From the NCBI GenBank assembly GCA_025769875.1, contig JAGFNK010000886.1, positions 1-19,095 on the forward strand: DNA of 19,095 bases, read 5' to 3'. Position numbers and translations under genes: made by a program. Of this stretch, positions 9,413-16,718 are shown in pieces. Positions within the stretch are counted from its first letter, which is position 1. Each line of letters starts with the position of its first letter. The notes under the pieces are model-generated. The model did no database searches, was not told the DNA's origin, and saw only the letters and a program-made list of their open reading frames with translations. The stretch is from Russula earlei. Its lineage: Eukaryota > Basidiomycota > Agaricomycetes > Russulales > Russulaceae.

Positions 9413-9848
9413 TGTTGAATCGCGCAGTGATAAAGCAGATTAGATCGTAATAGATCTAATAAAATGATATTCAGTTTCTGTGAGACGAAACTAGCTTGTG
9501 TCATATTTACCTAATAAAATGATACTACAACGCGTAATCAGCTACTGATAAGATCGTGAGATAGTAAGTACTTACTTCAGTTTCTGTGAGACGAAACTGA
9601 AGTATCTACTGTATGTACGACGCTCTTAAGTATCTGAGAGCGTCCCTAATTATTTTGTCTATAGTAACTATCAAATTGTTTTCACGATCGCTATGTGCTA
9701 GCTACCGATTGTCTTAGATCATACTATCAATTTTGTTATCGTACGCGTTTCATCAATTGAGCTGAAACGCTTATGTGGTCCGGGCCTGTGGGCCGCCCGG
9801 ACAGTTTGGGCCGACGCGTCAACGCTTCGGCTACTCTTTATCTCAACA
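9413..9848 (-). repeat. 5' LTR of the copia element
   Basis: 436 bp, read as identical to 4668-5103, followed by the second GCAAG copy at 9849-9853. Confidence 0.96.
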
Positions 9849-10194
9849 GCAAGGTGGGAAACATACATGAGAATCACCATGCTCCTCCTCAGAATTTATA
9901 CTGGCAAACAAAAGAAGCAAGCAAGACATCAGATTTCCAGACAACACTTGATGGGATGCTTGAGAAACAGTCAGAGGTGAAAGCATTTACTTTCAAGGGA
10001 GTGACACACACCATTGTGCAGTTTGTTGCATGTGATGACCAGGTGCAAGTGTGACTGTGTGATGGTGGTATTGTGCCGATCTTGAAGTTTTCAACTAGGC
10101 TCTTGCCATTGCTGAGAAATCTGTGTTTCACAAATTTCTTGTTACAATGAGGCCCAGGACAAATTGCAGGGACTTACCTAGTAGACAAGATATC
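9849..10194 (+). pseudogene. hAT transposase, N-terminal part with one intron
   Basis: Plus-strand coding from 9854 continues the piece at 4639-4667. It runs to VQFVACDDQ at 10042. A 56-base intron (10043-10098, GTGCAA...ACTAG) follows, then ALAIAEKSVFHKFLVTMRP and DLPSRQDI up to the insertion of the family-C LTR. The motif order (CDDQ, then FRxxLxxMRP-like, then IPxR-like) is that of hAT transposases common in basidiomycetes, as I remember the family. Splicing joins two codon-aligned exons, which supports the intron. Unspliced, the frame ends at the TGA at 10052. The gene is broken by four insertions and nonsense changes elsewhere. Confidence 0.65.
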
Positions 10195-11279
10195 TGTTGT
10201 GAATCAAGGCCAAGACTTGGCCATGCATTGCTCTATTTCACTGAAAGTAGCTGTTCCCACTTTGCATCATCTATCTGCTTCTACTTCAAATGACCAGTCC
10301 CTTCTACAAGCATAGAACACAAGCAATCTTTGTCCTCCAAGTCTCTGTGGCTCACTCAGACTACCTCCTCCCTATTTGGGTAACCCACCATGTGCTAGCC
10401 ACATGGCCACATGGCCACCAAGTCCCAAAACACTGGAAAAACTCCTAGGCCTCCTAGAATGACCTATATGATGTCATAAAGCTCCACTGACATCATGGCT
10501 GACTGAGCAACTCCACTATGACCTCATATGCTCACCAAGCACTCCACAGCAATATCATTATGATGTCATTACTCCACAAGGTCTCTAATCATTCTGAGTC
10601 ACCTATAGGTCTGACACAACAGGTTTATGCCCCTTGAATTCAATTGGAGCAGTCCAAAGAGTCTGAGAGAATTTCTATAGTTTGTACTCAGCTTTGTAAC
10701 AAGTATATAAGCCCCAATGTAGCATGGCAGTCATCAGACTGTCCACTTGTGATACTCTCCTTCCAAAGTACTCCCCCATGACTGGTTTGTCTAAAGATTC
10801 TTGCTTCCAAGGTACTCCTCTGTGACTGCCTTATTTAAAGTCCTCTATGTTGGAGTTGTAGCCTCAGCATCACAGTTTGGTCATACACTCACATGGTGCA
10901 TGACAAACACATGGACATGTATATAGTTTGTTTTTTGCCTTTTTTCCCATCCCTCAGTCTTCTACAATAAGACTGAGGTTAGTCACACTTTGGTTACCCA
11001 TGTACACAACTAATTACCCTTTTTTGTAGCACTCATTATAGGTCAGAATACCCACTTAGTGCAGTCTTCTACAATAATAAGACTGAGCACTTGTTATAGA
11101 TACCTTCTTATACTCTGCCCTGGCTTCTTGACTTCACCTCTGCCTCCAGCAACACCTGCCAGTACCTGTTTGGTACCTCATCCTCATTGGAAATATCATT
11201 GTCAACATCATTCACCTGTCCCAACTCATTGCTCCACCTTCTCCTGAGTCCTAAGTGATCAGCAGCATGTGTCTTGACA
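10195..11279 (+). mobile_element. Family-C solo LTR (gypsy), old copy
   Basis: Starts TGTTGTGAATCAAGGCC and ends GTGTCTTGACA, matching the LTR of the gypsy element at 13333-14161. Flanks are ATATC (10190-10194) and ATATT (11280-11284), a five-base duplication with one C-to-T change. It has the same TATATAAGCCCC box and AGACTGTCCA motif (10736-10745). It is essentially free of CpG; for example the TGACGTCA site of the young copy is TGATGTCA here. It is about 255 bp longer than the young LTR because of an extra segment near 10850-11110. It interrupts the hAT gene, whose frame resumes at GAG 11285. Confidence 0.85.
10850..11110. repeat. Extra segment inside family-C LTR with two related hairpins
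   Basis: Absent from the LTR at 13333-14161. It contains CCTCAGTCTT / AAGACTGAGG (10952-10961, 10969-10978) and a second copy CAGTCTT / AAGACTG (11062-11068, 11079-11085) with related loops (CTACAAT and CTACAATAAT). A near-repeat GCACTCATTATAGGT / GCACTTGTTATAGAT also occurs. No coding frame and no clear terminal repeats or target duplication were found. It could be a small non-autonomous element or a lineage-specific LTR variant. Confidence 0.4.
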
Positions 11280-11873
11280 ATATTGAGGTACACATCCACA
11301 ATGAGTTCATCCATTGATTGGAGCAGCTGAAAAGTGAAATCCTTGTAAGTAACTTCAAGTTAATGCTCCTTCCTTGATTGGACTCACCCTCAGAATAGGA
11401 AGCACCTGGCAGGATCTCATTGACTGCAGACAGGTGGACAGTGGACAACACAAAGGGGTTGTTTCTGAGGATGATGGCTAGCTGGATTGAAGTTAAGGAT
11501 ACCAAATGGAAACTCCACTCAGAGGTCATCAGGTTTCAGCCAGTGTCAGGTGATAACAGTGGCTGGAACCTTGGCCAATTCTTTTGTAGGGTTGTGTGAT
11601 CATGTGGGTATCTTTAACAAAGATGCCTCAAAGGTTTGTTAACTAATCAGATTCTGCAATAACTTACACAAGTGAACCAACATAGCTTTTTACCATGACT
11701 CTTGACAACACCTCAAAGAAACATACAACATGCAAGACCATTGAAACCTTCCACATGCAAAGGCTGTACAAACTTTGGAAGGCTGAAGAGAATCAGCTTC
11801 TGTGCAGCTTTATTTTGCAGCTGAGGATGTGAGACTAATCTCCTGTTTCAGATGTTTTGGTCATGTCATCAAC
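11280..11873 (+). pseudogene. hAT transposase, central part
   Basis: In frame with 10194 after removal of the LTR, the plus strand reads EVHIHNEFIH, a TGA at 11315-11317 (likely a former CGA), then LEQLKSEIL. A 54-base intron (11345-11398, GTAAGT...AATAG) follows, then APGRISLTADRWTVDNTKG, MASWIEVKD, FQPVSGDNSGWNLG and, after a +1 change in a T run near 11582, VGLCDHVGIFNKDASK. LDNTSKKHTTCKTIE and LWKAEENQLL follow, then RCFGHVIN at the right end. TADxWT, W-E-K-DxxW, LDNxSNN and RCxxHxxN are landmark motifs of the hAT RNase-H-like core. Interruptions are consistent with an old copy. The family-B LTR cuts it after GTCATCAAC. Confidence 0.72.
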
Positions 11874-13265
11874 TGTCATGAACCATTTCCCAGAGAGGGT
11901 CCTTGAAGGACCCTTCCTTAGTAGAGGAAACCCAGCCTCTAAGGTGCCACCCAGTTCACATGGACAAAAGGGGTGAGTAGAGGTGTCCACAATATTTGTC
12001 ACGCAAGCAATTCTTGGCACAATCAACATACAACAAGCTGTTGAGATAAAGAGTAGCCGAAGCGTTGACGCGTCGGCCCAAACTGTCTGGGCGGCCCACA
12101 GGTCCAGACCACATAAGCATTTCAGCTCAATTGATGAAACACGTACGATAGCAAAATTGATAGTGTGATCTAAGACAATCGGTAGCTAGCACATAGCGAT
12201 AGTGAAAACAATCTGATAGTTACTACAGACAAAATAATTAGGGACACTCTCAGATACTTAAGAGTGTCGTACATACAGTAGATACTTCAGTTTCGTCTCA
12301 CAGAAACTGAAGTAAGTACTTACTATCTCACGATCTTATCAGTAGCTGATTACGCGTTGTAGTATCATTTTATTAGGTAAATATGACACAAGTAGTTTTG
12401 TCTCACAGAAACTGAATATCATTTTATTAGATCTACTACGATCTAATCTTCCTTATCACTGCGCGATTCAACACAAGCCCCACTTAGTGGCAACCCTTTT
12501 AGCAATAAAGGACAGTATTATAGCCTCCCTAAGAACCCTTTAGGATGACTCTAAGTGCTCTACAAAAGGCACTAACACAATACTAAAGACCCTACAATGT
12601 GTTATTAGACTAACTCTAATAACTATAGAACAAACTATAAAGCAATACTAAGGACCTTAATAAGAAGTATTAGGGTCAACTCTAAAGACCCTAATAGAAC
12701 TATATAAGGGACCTTATAGGCAACTCTATTCCCTGAACCAAACTACAAGTCCTCAAATGACCAGCCCTAAATTAAATAACAGTAAATGAATCAGGTGCTT
12801 TGCACATGTACTAAAGCAGTGAACATGTGGACAGTAAAGGCTCTTACTCATCAATAGAAGCCTTCTTACTCAGCAGCTTACTGAGCATGACTGAGCATGC
12901 TCAGTAAGCATACTCCAACTTCTTACTCATCCATCTATTGTGCTTGATAACAAGGTTATGACTTGTTCCCTGTTAGACAGTTCTCTTGTAGTATATAAGC
13001 ACTCAATAAAGTAGTGGACAGTCTTCAGACTGTCCATTTGTTTACAGCACTCTCTACCAGGATACTCCTTTAAGGACCATCCCCTTGTGATTACTCTGGC
13101 CTCTTCCCTGTGTAACTGCTTGACTCTACCAGTAACCATACCTCTTGGGTACTTGGTACTGCTTTGGACATTGCTTCTTGCCCATGCCATCTTGGATGTC
13201 TATGGACTCATCTTTGAACTTATCCCTTGCTCTTGAACTGGATTGTTCAACAGTGAGTCTTGACA
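11874..13265 (+). mobile_element. Family-B solo LTR #4, complete, with nested copia LTR
   Basis: Starts TGTCATGAACC, ends GAGTCTTGACA and is flanked by TCAAC (11869-11873, 13266-13270). Without the inserted copia LTR and one CAAGC it is 952 bp. It shows a TATATAA box (12992-12998), then a perfect inverted repeat TGGACAGTCT / AGACTGTCCA (13015-13024, 13027-13036) at the expected transcription start. Upstream (about 12835-12945) is a cluster of CTGAG/CTCAG palindromes such as CTGAGCATGCTCAG. Its ends, start-site motif and size class resemble family C, so B is a related gypsy family for which no internal region is present here. Confidence 0.87.
12039..12473 (+). mobile_element. Solo copia LTR with CAAGC duplication
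   Basis: A 435-bp copy of the LTR of the intact copia element, in opposite orientation, flanked by CAAGC (12034-12038, 12474-12478). It differs mainly at CpG positions turned into TpG or CpA, so it is older than 4668-9848 but much younger than 2318-2797. It lies inside family-B LTR #4. Confidence 0.93.
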
Positions 13266-13332
13266 TCAACATTGCCAATGTTGCCATGATGGGTCACATC
13301 ACCAAAATTGGTGCAGTCGAGAACACAACCAC
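13266..13332 (+). pseudogene. hAT transposase fragment between two LTRs
   Basis: After removal of the family-B LTR and one TCAAC the frame continues IANVAMMGHITKIGAVENTT, following RCFGHVIN. It is then cut by the gypsy element at 13333. The gene's C-terminal dimerisation part is not in the window. Confidence 0.55.
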
Positions 13333-13596
13333 TGTTACGAACCAAGGCCAAGTCCTGGCTGAAGATTGTCCTATTTTACTCAAGAAAAACCTCTCTCACT
13401 TTGCATTGCCGACTCCCTTCCATTTTCTGGGCTATCCCTCCTGCGGTACAAGATATTGCTATTGCAAAAGCACTATAACACGACCAGGCACCAGTTTCCT
13501 AATCGGGTAATCATCGCGTGGCAGCCACATGGCCACTCAGCCACCATGGACCCGAAACAGCGGCACAAACTCTTAGAAACTGTTGCATAAATCATC

Positions 13597-13698
13597 TGAC
13601 GTCATCAAGGCTCCAATGACATCATGGCTGACTGAGCGACTCCACAGTGACCTCATAGGCTCACTAAGCGCTCCACAGTGACATCATAATAATGTCAT
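13597..13698 (+). promoter_or_regulatory. Array of CRE/ATF-like sites in the LTR
   Basis: TGACGTCA at 13597, TGACATCA at 13617, TGACCTCA at 13648, TGACATCA at 13679 and an inverse-type ATGTCATC at 13692 lie in the U3 region upstream of the TATA box. TGACGTCA is the consensus of ATF/CREB-type bZIP factors. The old LTR at 10195 keeps the array in CpG-decayed form. Confidence 0.5.
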
Positions 13699-13833
13699 CG
13701 CTCCACAATGATCAGTAATGCGCTCAGTAAGCCTGAAAGCTGACACAAGCAAGTTTATGCCTCTGTAGTCCTATTGGATGGTACCAAAGAGTCTAGAATA
13801 GTCCCAGTGCTTTGTAACCGACCCTGTACATTG

Positions 13834-13840
13834 TATATAA
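13834..13840 (+). promoter_or_regulatory. TATA box of the gypsy LTR
   Basis: TATATAA, followed 32 bases from its first T by AGACTGTCCA (13866-13875), the likely transcript 5' end. The same spacing occurs in the old C copy, and a similar one (35) in family B #4. Confidence 0.7.
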
Positions 13841-14163
13841 GCCCCAATGAAGCATGGCAGTCGTCAGACTGTCCATTTGTGATACTCTCATCTTCCTGGG
13901 TACTCCCCTGCGACCGCTCAGTCTAAAGATTCCCCTCGCTTCCAAGGTACTCTTCAACGACCGCCTTGTTTAAAGTCCCCTCGCTACACTGGCCTCCAGC
14001 CTTCGCCTTTGTCTCTTGCAACATCTACCAGTCCCCATCTGGTACCTCCTCGTCGTTTGGCTCGTCCTCTTGTTCAACGCCGCCTTCGCCGCGTATCATC
14101 TGTTCCGACCCTTGCCCACCTGCTCCTGAGTCCTTAGTGATCAGCAGTACGTGTCTTGACATC

Positions 14164-14173
14164 TGGACAGTCT
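14164..14173 (+). other. Self-priming site of the gypsy element
   Basis: TGGACAGTCT lies two bases after the LTR and is the exact reverse complement of AGACTGTCCA at 13866-13875, the predicted transcript start. In Tf1/sushi-type elements the mRNA 5' end folds back on such a site and primes reverse transcription without a tRNA. Confidence 0.65.
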
Positions 14174-14207
14174 TTCATCATCCCTGTATTGACCAGCCAA
14201 CGCTCAA

Positions 14208-15131
14208 GTGTCCACTCCTAACTCCCCCACTTTGGTTAACACCTCCTTGCGCCTCCCTTCTCCTCTGCAACCTACCCCACGCACCGCCCTTCGCATCCTC
14301 ACTGAAGACGTCGACCCGGTCGACACATCCTCGCCCCTCAGTATCTTGTACTCCCCAACAGCCCCACCATCGTCTCCCAGCATTCCCCAGCCTATCCCAG
14401 GCGACTTTGTCCCTGTCGGCACTCCCCCCCCAGCGCAGAACGAGCAACAGCAAGCGGACCGACCTCCCTTGCCTGAAGGCTTCCTTGACCGTCCCCCTTG
14501 CACAGCATTTCGCTTCCATCCGCACCAGTACTTCGTCCTCCCTACCACCAATCGTCGCCAGGAGCAGTGGCGCCCCCTCCACGACTTGAATCATCAAGAT
14601 TACCTCGGACGCATCCCTACCTCAGACCAACTAGCTCGTCGCGCGTTCACAGACACCTTCACCACAGCCTTTCGTGCACGCATCGTCCACACTTTTGCGG
14701 TCGAACCCTCCAACGCTGCCCTTGCCACCCAGTACAATCTCACCCCCTTTGGCATCTGCTCCAACGTCGGGATATACGCCCCAGACGCTGACTTCCCCCT
14801 AGGACGCATCGCATACATTTTTAACACTTCGTTATTTAGGAAACTACTTACCTTGCCCGCTATTTACCGCCCTGCTTACGAGGGCTCGTTTTGCTTATCT
14901 ATCGTACACGACTTCTTGGACGGACGCCTTGCCTTTGCTTACGGTTACTTACACTTCGAAGAGAACAGTAACCGCGTATCCCTACGTCACTACTCGACTT
15001 ATACAGTCGACACCATACGATTCAACCCCCAGCTACTTCGTTTCTGCTTCACACCTCGTATTCCTCCTAACCCTCTCGAAATAATTGAGAGGTACCAGCT
15101 CGAAACTATAGATCTTGCGCACGGTTCTTAA
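14208..15131 (+). CDS. Gypsy 5' ORF1, unknown protein without ATG
   Basis: An open frame of 307 codons (open from 14193) directly after the LTR and priming site. The translation is protein-like: a Pro/Ser/Thr-rich N-terminal third of about 90 residues, then a mixed region with many aromatic residues (for example FRFHPHQYFVLPTT and RLAFAYGYLHFEEN). It has no Met codon at all and no ATG in any frame. An in-frame stop at 14190 rules out an upstream start in this frame. The first near-cognate candidate is GTG 14208. I do not recognise the family. Position upstream of gag is unusual for gypsy elements. It could be a genuine extra protein started at a non-AUG codon, or the remnant of a gene whose start was lost. 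It ends inside a hairpin. Confidence 0.55.
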   Translation: MSTPNSPTLVNTSLRLPSPLQPTPRTALRILTEDVDPVDTSSPLSILYSPTAPPSSPSIPQPIPGDFVPVGTPPPAQNEQQQADRPPLPEGFLDRPPCTAFRFHPHQYFVLPTTNRRQEQWRPLHDLNHQDYLGRIPTSDQLARRAFTDTFTTAFRARIVHTFAVEPSNAALATQYNLTPFGICSNVGIYAPDADFPLGRIAYIFNTSLFRKLLTLPAIYRPAYEGSFCLSIVHDFLDGRLAFAYGYLHFEENSNRVSLRHYSTYTVDTIRFNPQLLRFCFTPRIPPNPLEIIERYQLETIDLAHGS

Positions 15132-15143
15132 AAAGTAAGAACC
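15123..15143 (+). other. Perfect hairpin over the ORF1 stop codon
   Basis: GGTTCTTA (15123-15130), loop AAAAG, TAAGAACC (15136-15143). The TAA stop (15129-15131) sits at the stem-loop junction. AATAAAGATC follows twice (15160 and 15171), so the stretch 15132-15200 may hold a weak polyadenylation signal. Confidence 0.5.
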
Positions 15144-15200
15144 ACCCTTGTAACGCTTCAATAAAGATCGAATAAAGATCCTTTTCTTGTTTTAACTAAA

Positions 15201-16718
15201 GTGCCTCGCGAATACGCCTTAGAAGAAGACGAAGAAGAAGACGCTATCACTCGACACGTCTTAAACTTAAATCACTTATCGAACTTGGACCTCCGTCGCG
15301 TTCCCTGTCACCACTTTAACCAACTTACACGACGTACCAGAAATTGAACCACCTCACGAAGGACTTTCCCCCACCTTATTGTTAAAGAGTTCCTTGGAGT
15401 CTTGCCTTTTGGACAAGCTCTTAAGCCACGACGAACACGCACTATACCTTGAAACCCTTAGTCGACTTCTACCACCAGCACGACAACAACTATTATATTG
15501 GCACCTTGCTCAAGCAAAGAACATCCAAGGACAACCAGTTGACTACCAATCCTTACGCACCAGTGAATTAAACCTCTGGACCAGAGTCATTCAACCACGC
15601 CACCACATCATTATCCACTCCTTGAGAACAGGATACCGCTTAGTTCTACTTAGCTTGGACATACATCAGCTACTATCGTCTCACTGTCCAGTTCTATCAC
15701 CTACGTCTCAACAGAATACAAAGGGAAAATCAATCTTACGTCCAACTTGCTGTTGTACCAGGAATACACAACACCTTTGATTGGGAAACTAACTCTTGGC
15801 TATACGACGCAGACTACAATCAACCTTGGGCAATTACCAGCCCAGACGCCTCATATACTGGTCCCCCTGCGTACTATTCTGTCCCAGCAATCTTAGAAGC
15901 CTCAAGTCTCGCCCCTCGACCCCTCACACCGATTCAGACCACTGTCCCAACTAGCCAAGAACGTTGGTCTGCCAGCACAGAAGATACTGAGTCAAATCCG
16001 TGGACAGCAAGGTGTAACTGCAAAACAGAGTATTGCACGTGCAACTTTCGACCAGACACACCCTCCTACTCCTGACGGAATTACCTTGTGGACGCCAGGC
16101 GATTACCATCTCCCCATTCGATAAATCTGGCTCCTCGACACAGGAGACGCGCGTCATCCCAACGACCCCCTGAGAGAGAAACAGTTCCCAACGCAAGAGG
16201 ATTTCTTGTTGAAAGACCATTACCTCCTACCCCTCCTGACAGCCTACGTACCCTTGTTTACCAATCGTATTCCTACCCCTATCATACCTGTCCAACCCTT
16301 TGCATCACCCCTTGTTGAATCCCCTGATAGTACCGATCTTAGGAATACTGATTTACACTGTTATCTACCAGAACAATCCTTCTTAGCATTAAACCTACCT
16401 ACACGTTCAAGGAGAGAGTTAATTGAATTCAAGAATTATTGTACCCAAGCTTGGCATCAACGACTGACACACTTTATAGTTTACAAGCACCCCACCAAGG
16501 AAATAAGTGACTTTGCCATCTCTCCAGCAGAATTTGAAGGATATCTGTGGAAAACCCGAGTAGTTCTAACACAAAGCAGCATTACTGAAGAATACTCCCG
16601 AATCCAATTAAGAAAACATCAAGGAAGACCCGATACCATTCGACTAAAAGCCAGCCTACACCATTGCATATCCTTGGAACAACGGTCATTGGACTATAAC
16701 AGTCGTCTAGATCTATGA
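15201..16718 (+). pseudogene. Gypsy 5' ORF2, unknown protein, frame-broken, without ATG
   Basis: A coding region of about 500 codons is recovered by following the frame that reads like protein. It starts near GTG 15201 (PREYALEEDEEED), moves +1 near 15324-15327, +1 near 15644-15660 and +1 near 15893-15897, then stays in one frame to TGA 16716-16718 apart from a TAA at 16122. Segments include LYLETLSRLLPPARQQLL, FDWETNSWLYDADYNQPW, LSQLAKNVGLPAQKILSQI and a C-terminal part rich in charged residues. There is no ATG in any frame. No domain is recognised. Its stop overlaps the gag-frame ATG as ATGA. It is either a decayed gene or one that needs recoding. The TAA could be a C-to-T change of CAA. 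Confidence 0.5.

Larger units (their letters stand above)
4668..9848 (-). mobile_element. Intact Ty1/copia LTR retrotransposon
   Basis: The element is 5181 bp long on the minus strand. Two 436-bp LTRs read as identical by eye and have TG...CA ends. The five-base duplication GCAAG flanks it (4663-4667, 9849-9853). It has a primer binding site directly inside the 5' LTR, a polypurine tract directly inside the 3' LTR, and one uninterrupted gag-pol frame. It is CpG-rich, unlike the surrounding old repeats. It split a hAT transposase gene. All visible parts needed for transposition are present, so it is a recent and possibly active insertion. Confidence 0.96.
13333..14161 (+). repeat. 5' LTR of the gypsy element (family C)
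   Basis: 829 bp, TGTTACGAACC...GTGTCTTGACA. Both ends are fixed by comparison with the solo copy at 10195-11279, which is bounded by its own target duplication. It contains a bZIP-like site array, a TATA box and the start-site motif. The 3' partner LTR lies outside the window. Confidence 0.87.

Noticed and set aside
10952..10985. Hairpin followed by GTTAGT as a possible Helitron 3' end.
   Set aside because: The required CTRR-T ending is not present and no matching 5' TC end or helicase sequence is seen.
9889..11529. Minus-strand open frames at 9889-10131 and 11251-11529 with splice-like signals (GTAAGT at 10177, GTGAGT at 11387) that could form a spliced gene.
   Set aside because: The plus strand reads as a hAT transposase with recognisable motifs and codon-aligned introns over the same bases. 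The minus frames have antisense-like composition, and the 11387 intron does not keep frame.
12835..12945. Repeated short palindromes considered as a CRISPR array.
   Set aside because: Repeats are short and irregular, without spacers of constant length, inside an LTR of a eukaryotic element.
14162..14180. TGG at 14164 as an ordinary tRNA 3'-end primer site.
   Set aside because: I could not match the following bases to a known tRNA 3' end, while the exact complement at the predicted transcript start gives a better explanation. A host tRNA search would be decisive.
13966..14589. A long plus-strand frame across the LTR end and ORF1.
   Set aside because: It has no ATG and starts inside the LTR. 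It overlaps ORF1 in another frame and has a Ser/Pro/Thr shadow composition.
14178..14597. Minus-strand open frames opposite ORF1 (139 and 115 codons).
   Set aside because: Gly/Arg/Val-rich shadows of the Pro/Ser-rich plus-strand frame, with no supporting motif.
16018..16052. A cysteine cluster (CNCKTEYCTC) in the frame running to 16075, resembling a small zinc-binding motif.
   Set aside because: The alternative frame over the same bases reads as more convincing protein and stays open from 15897 to 16122, so the cysteines are most likely out of frame.
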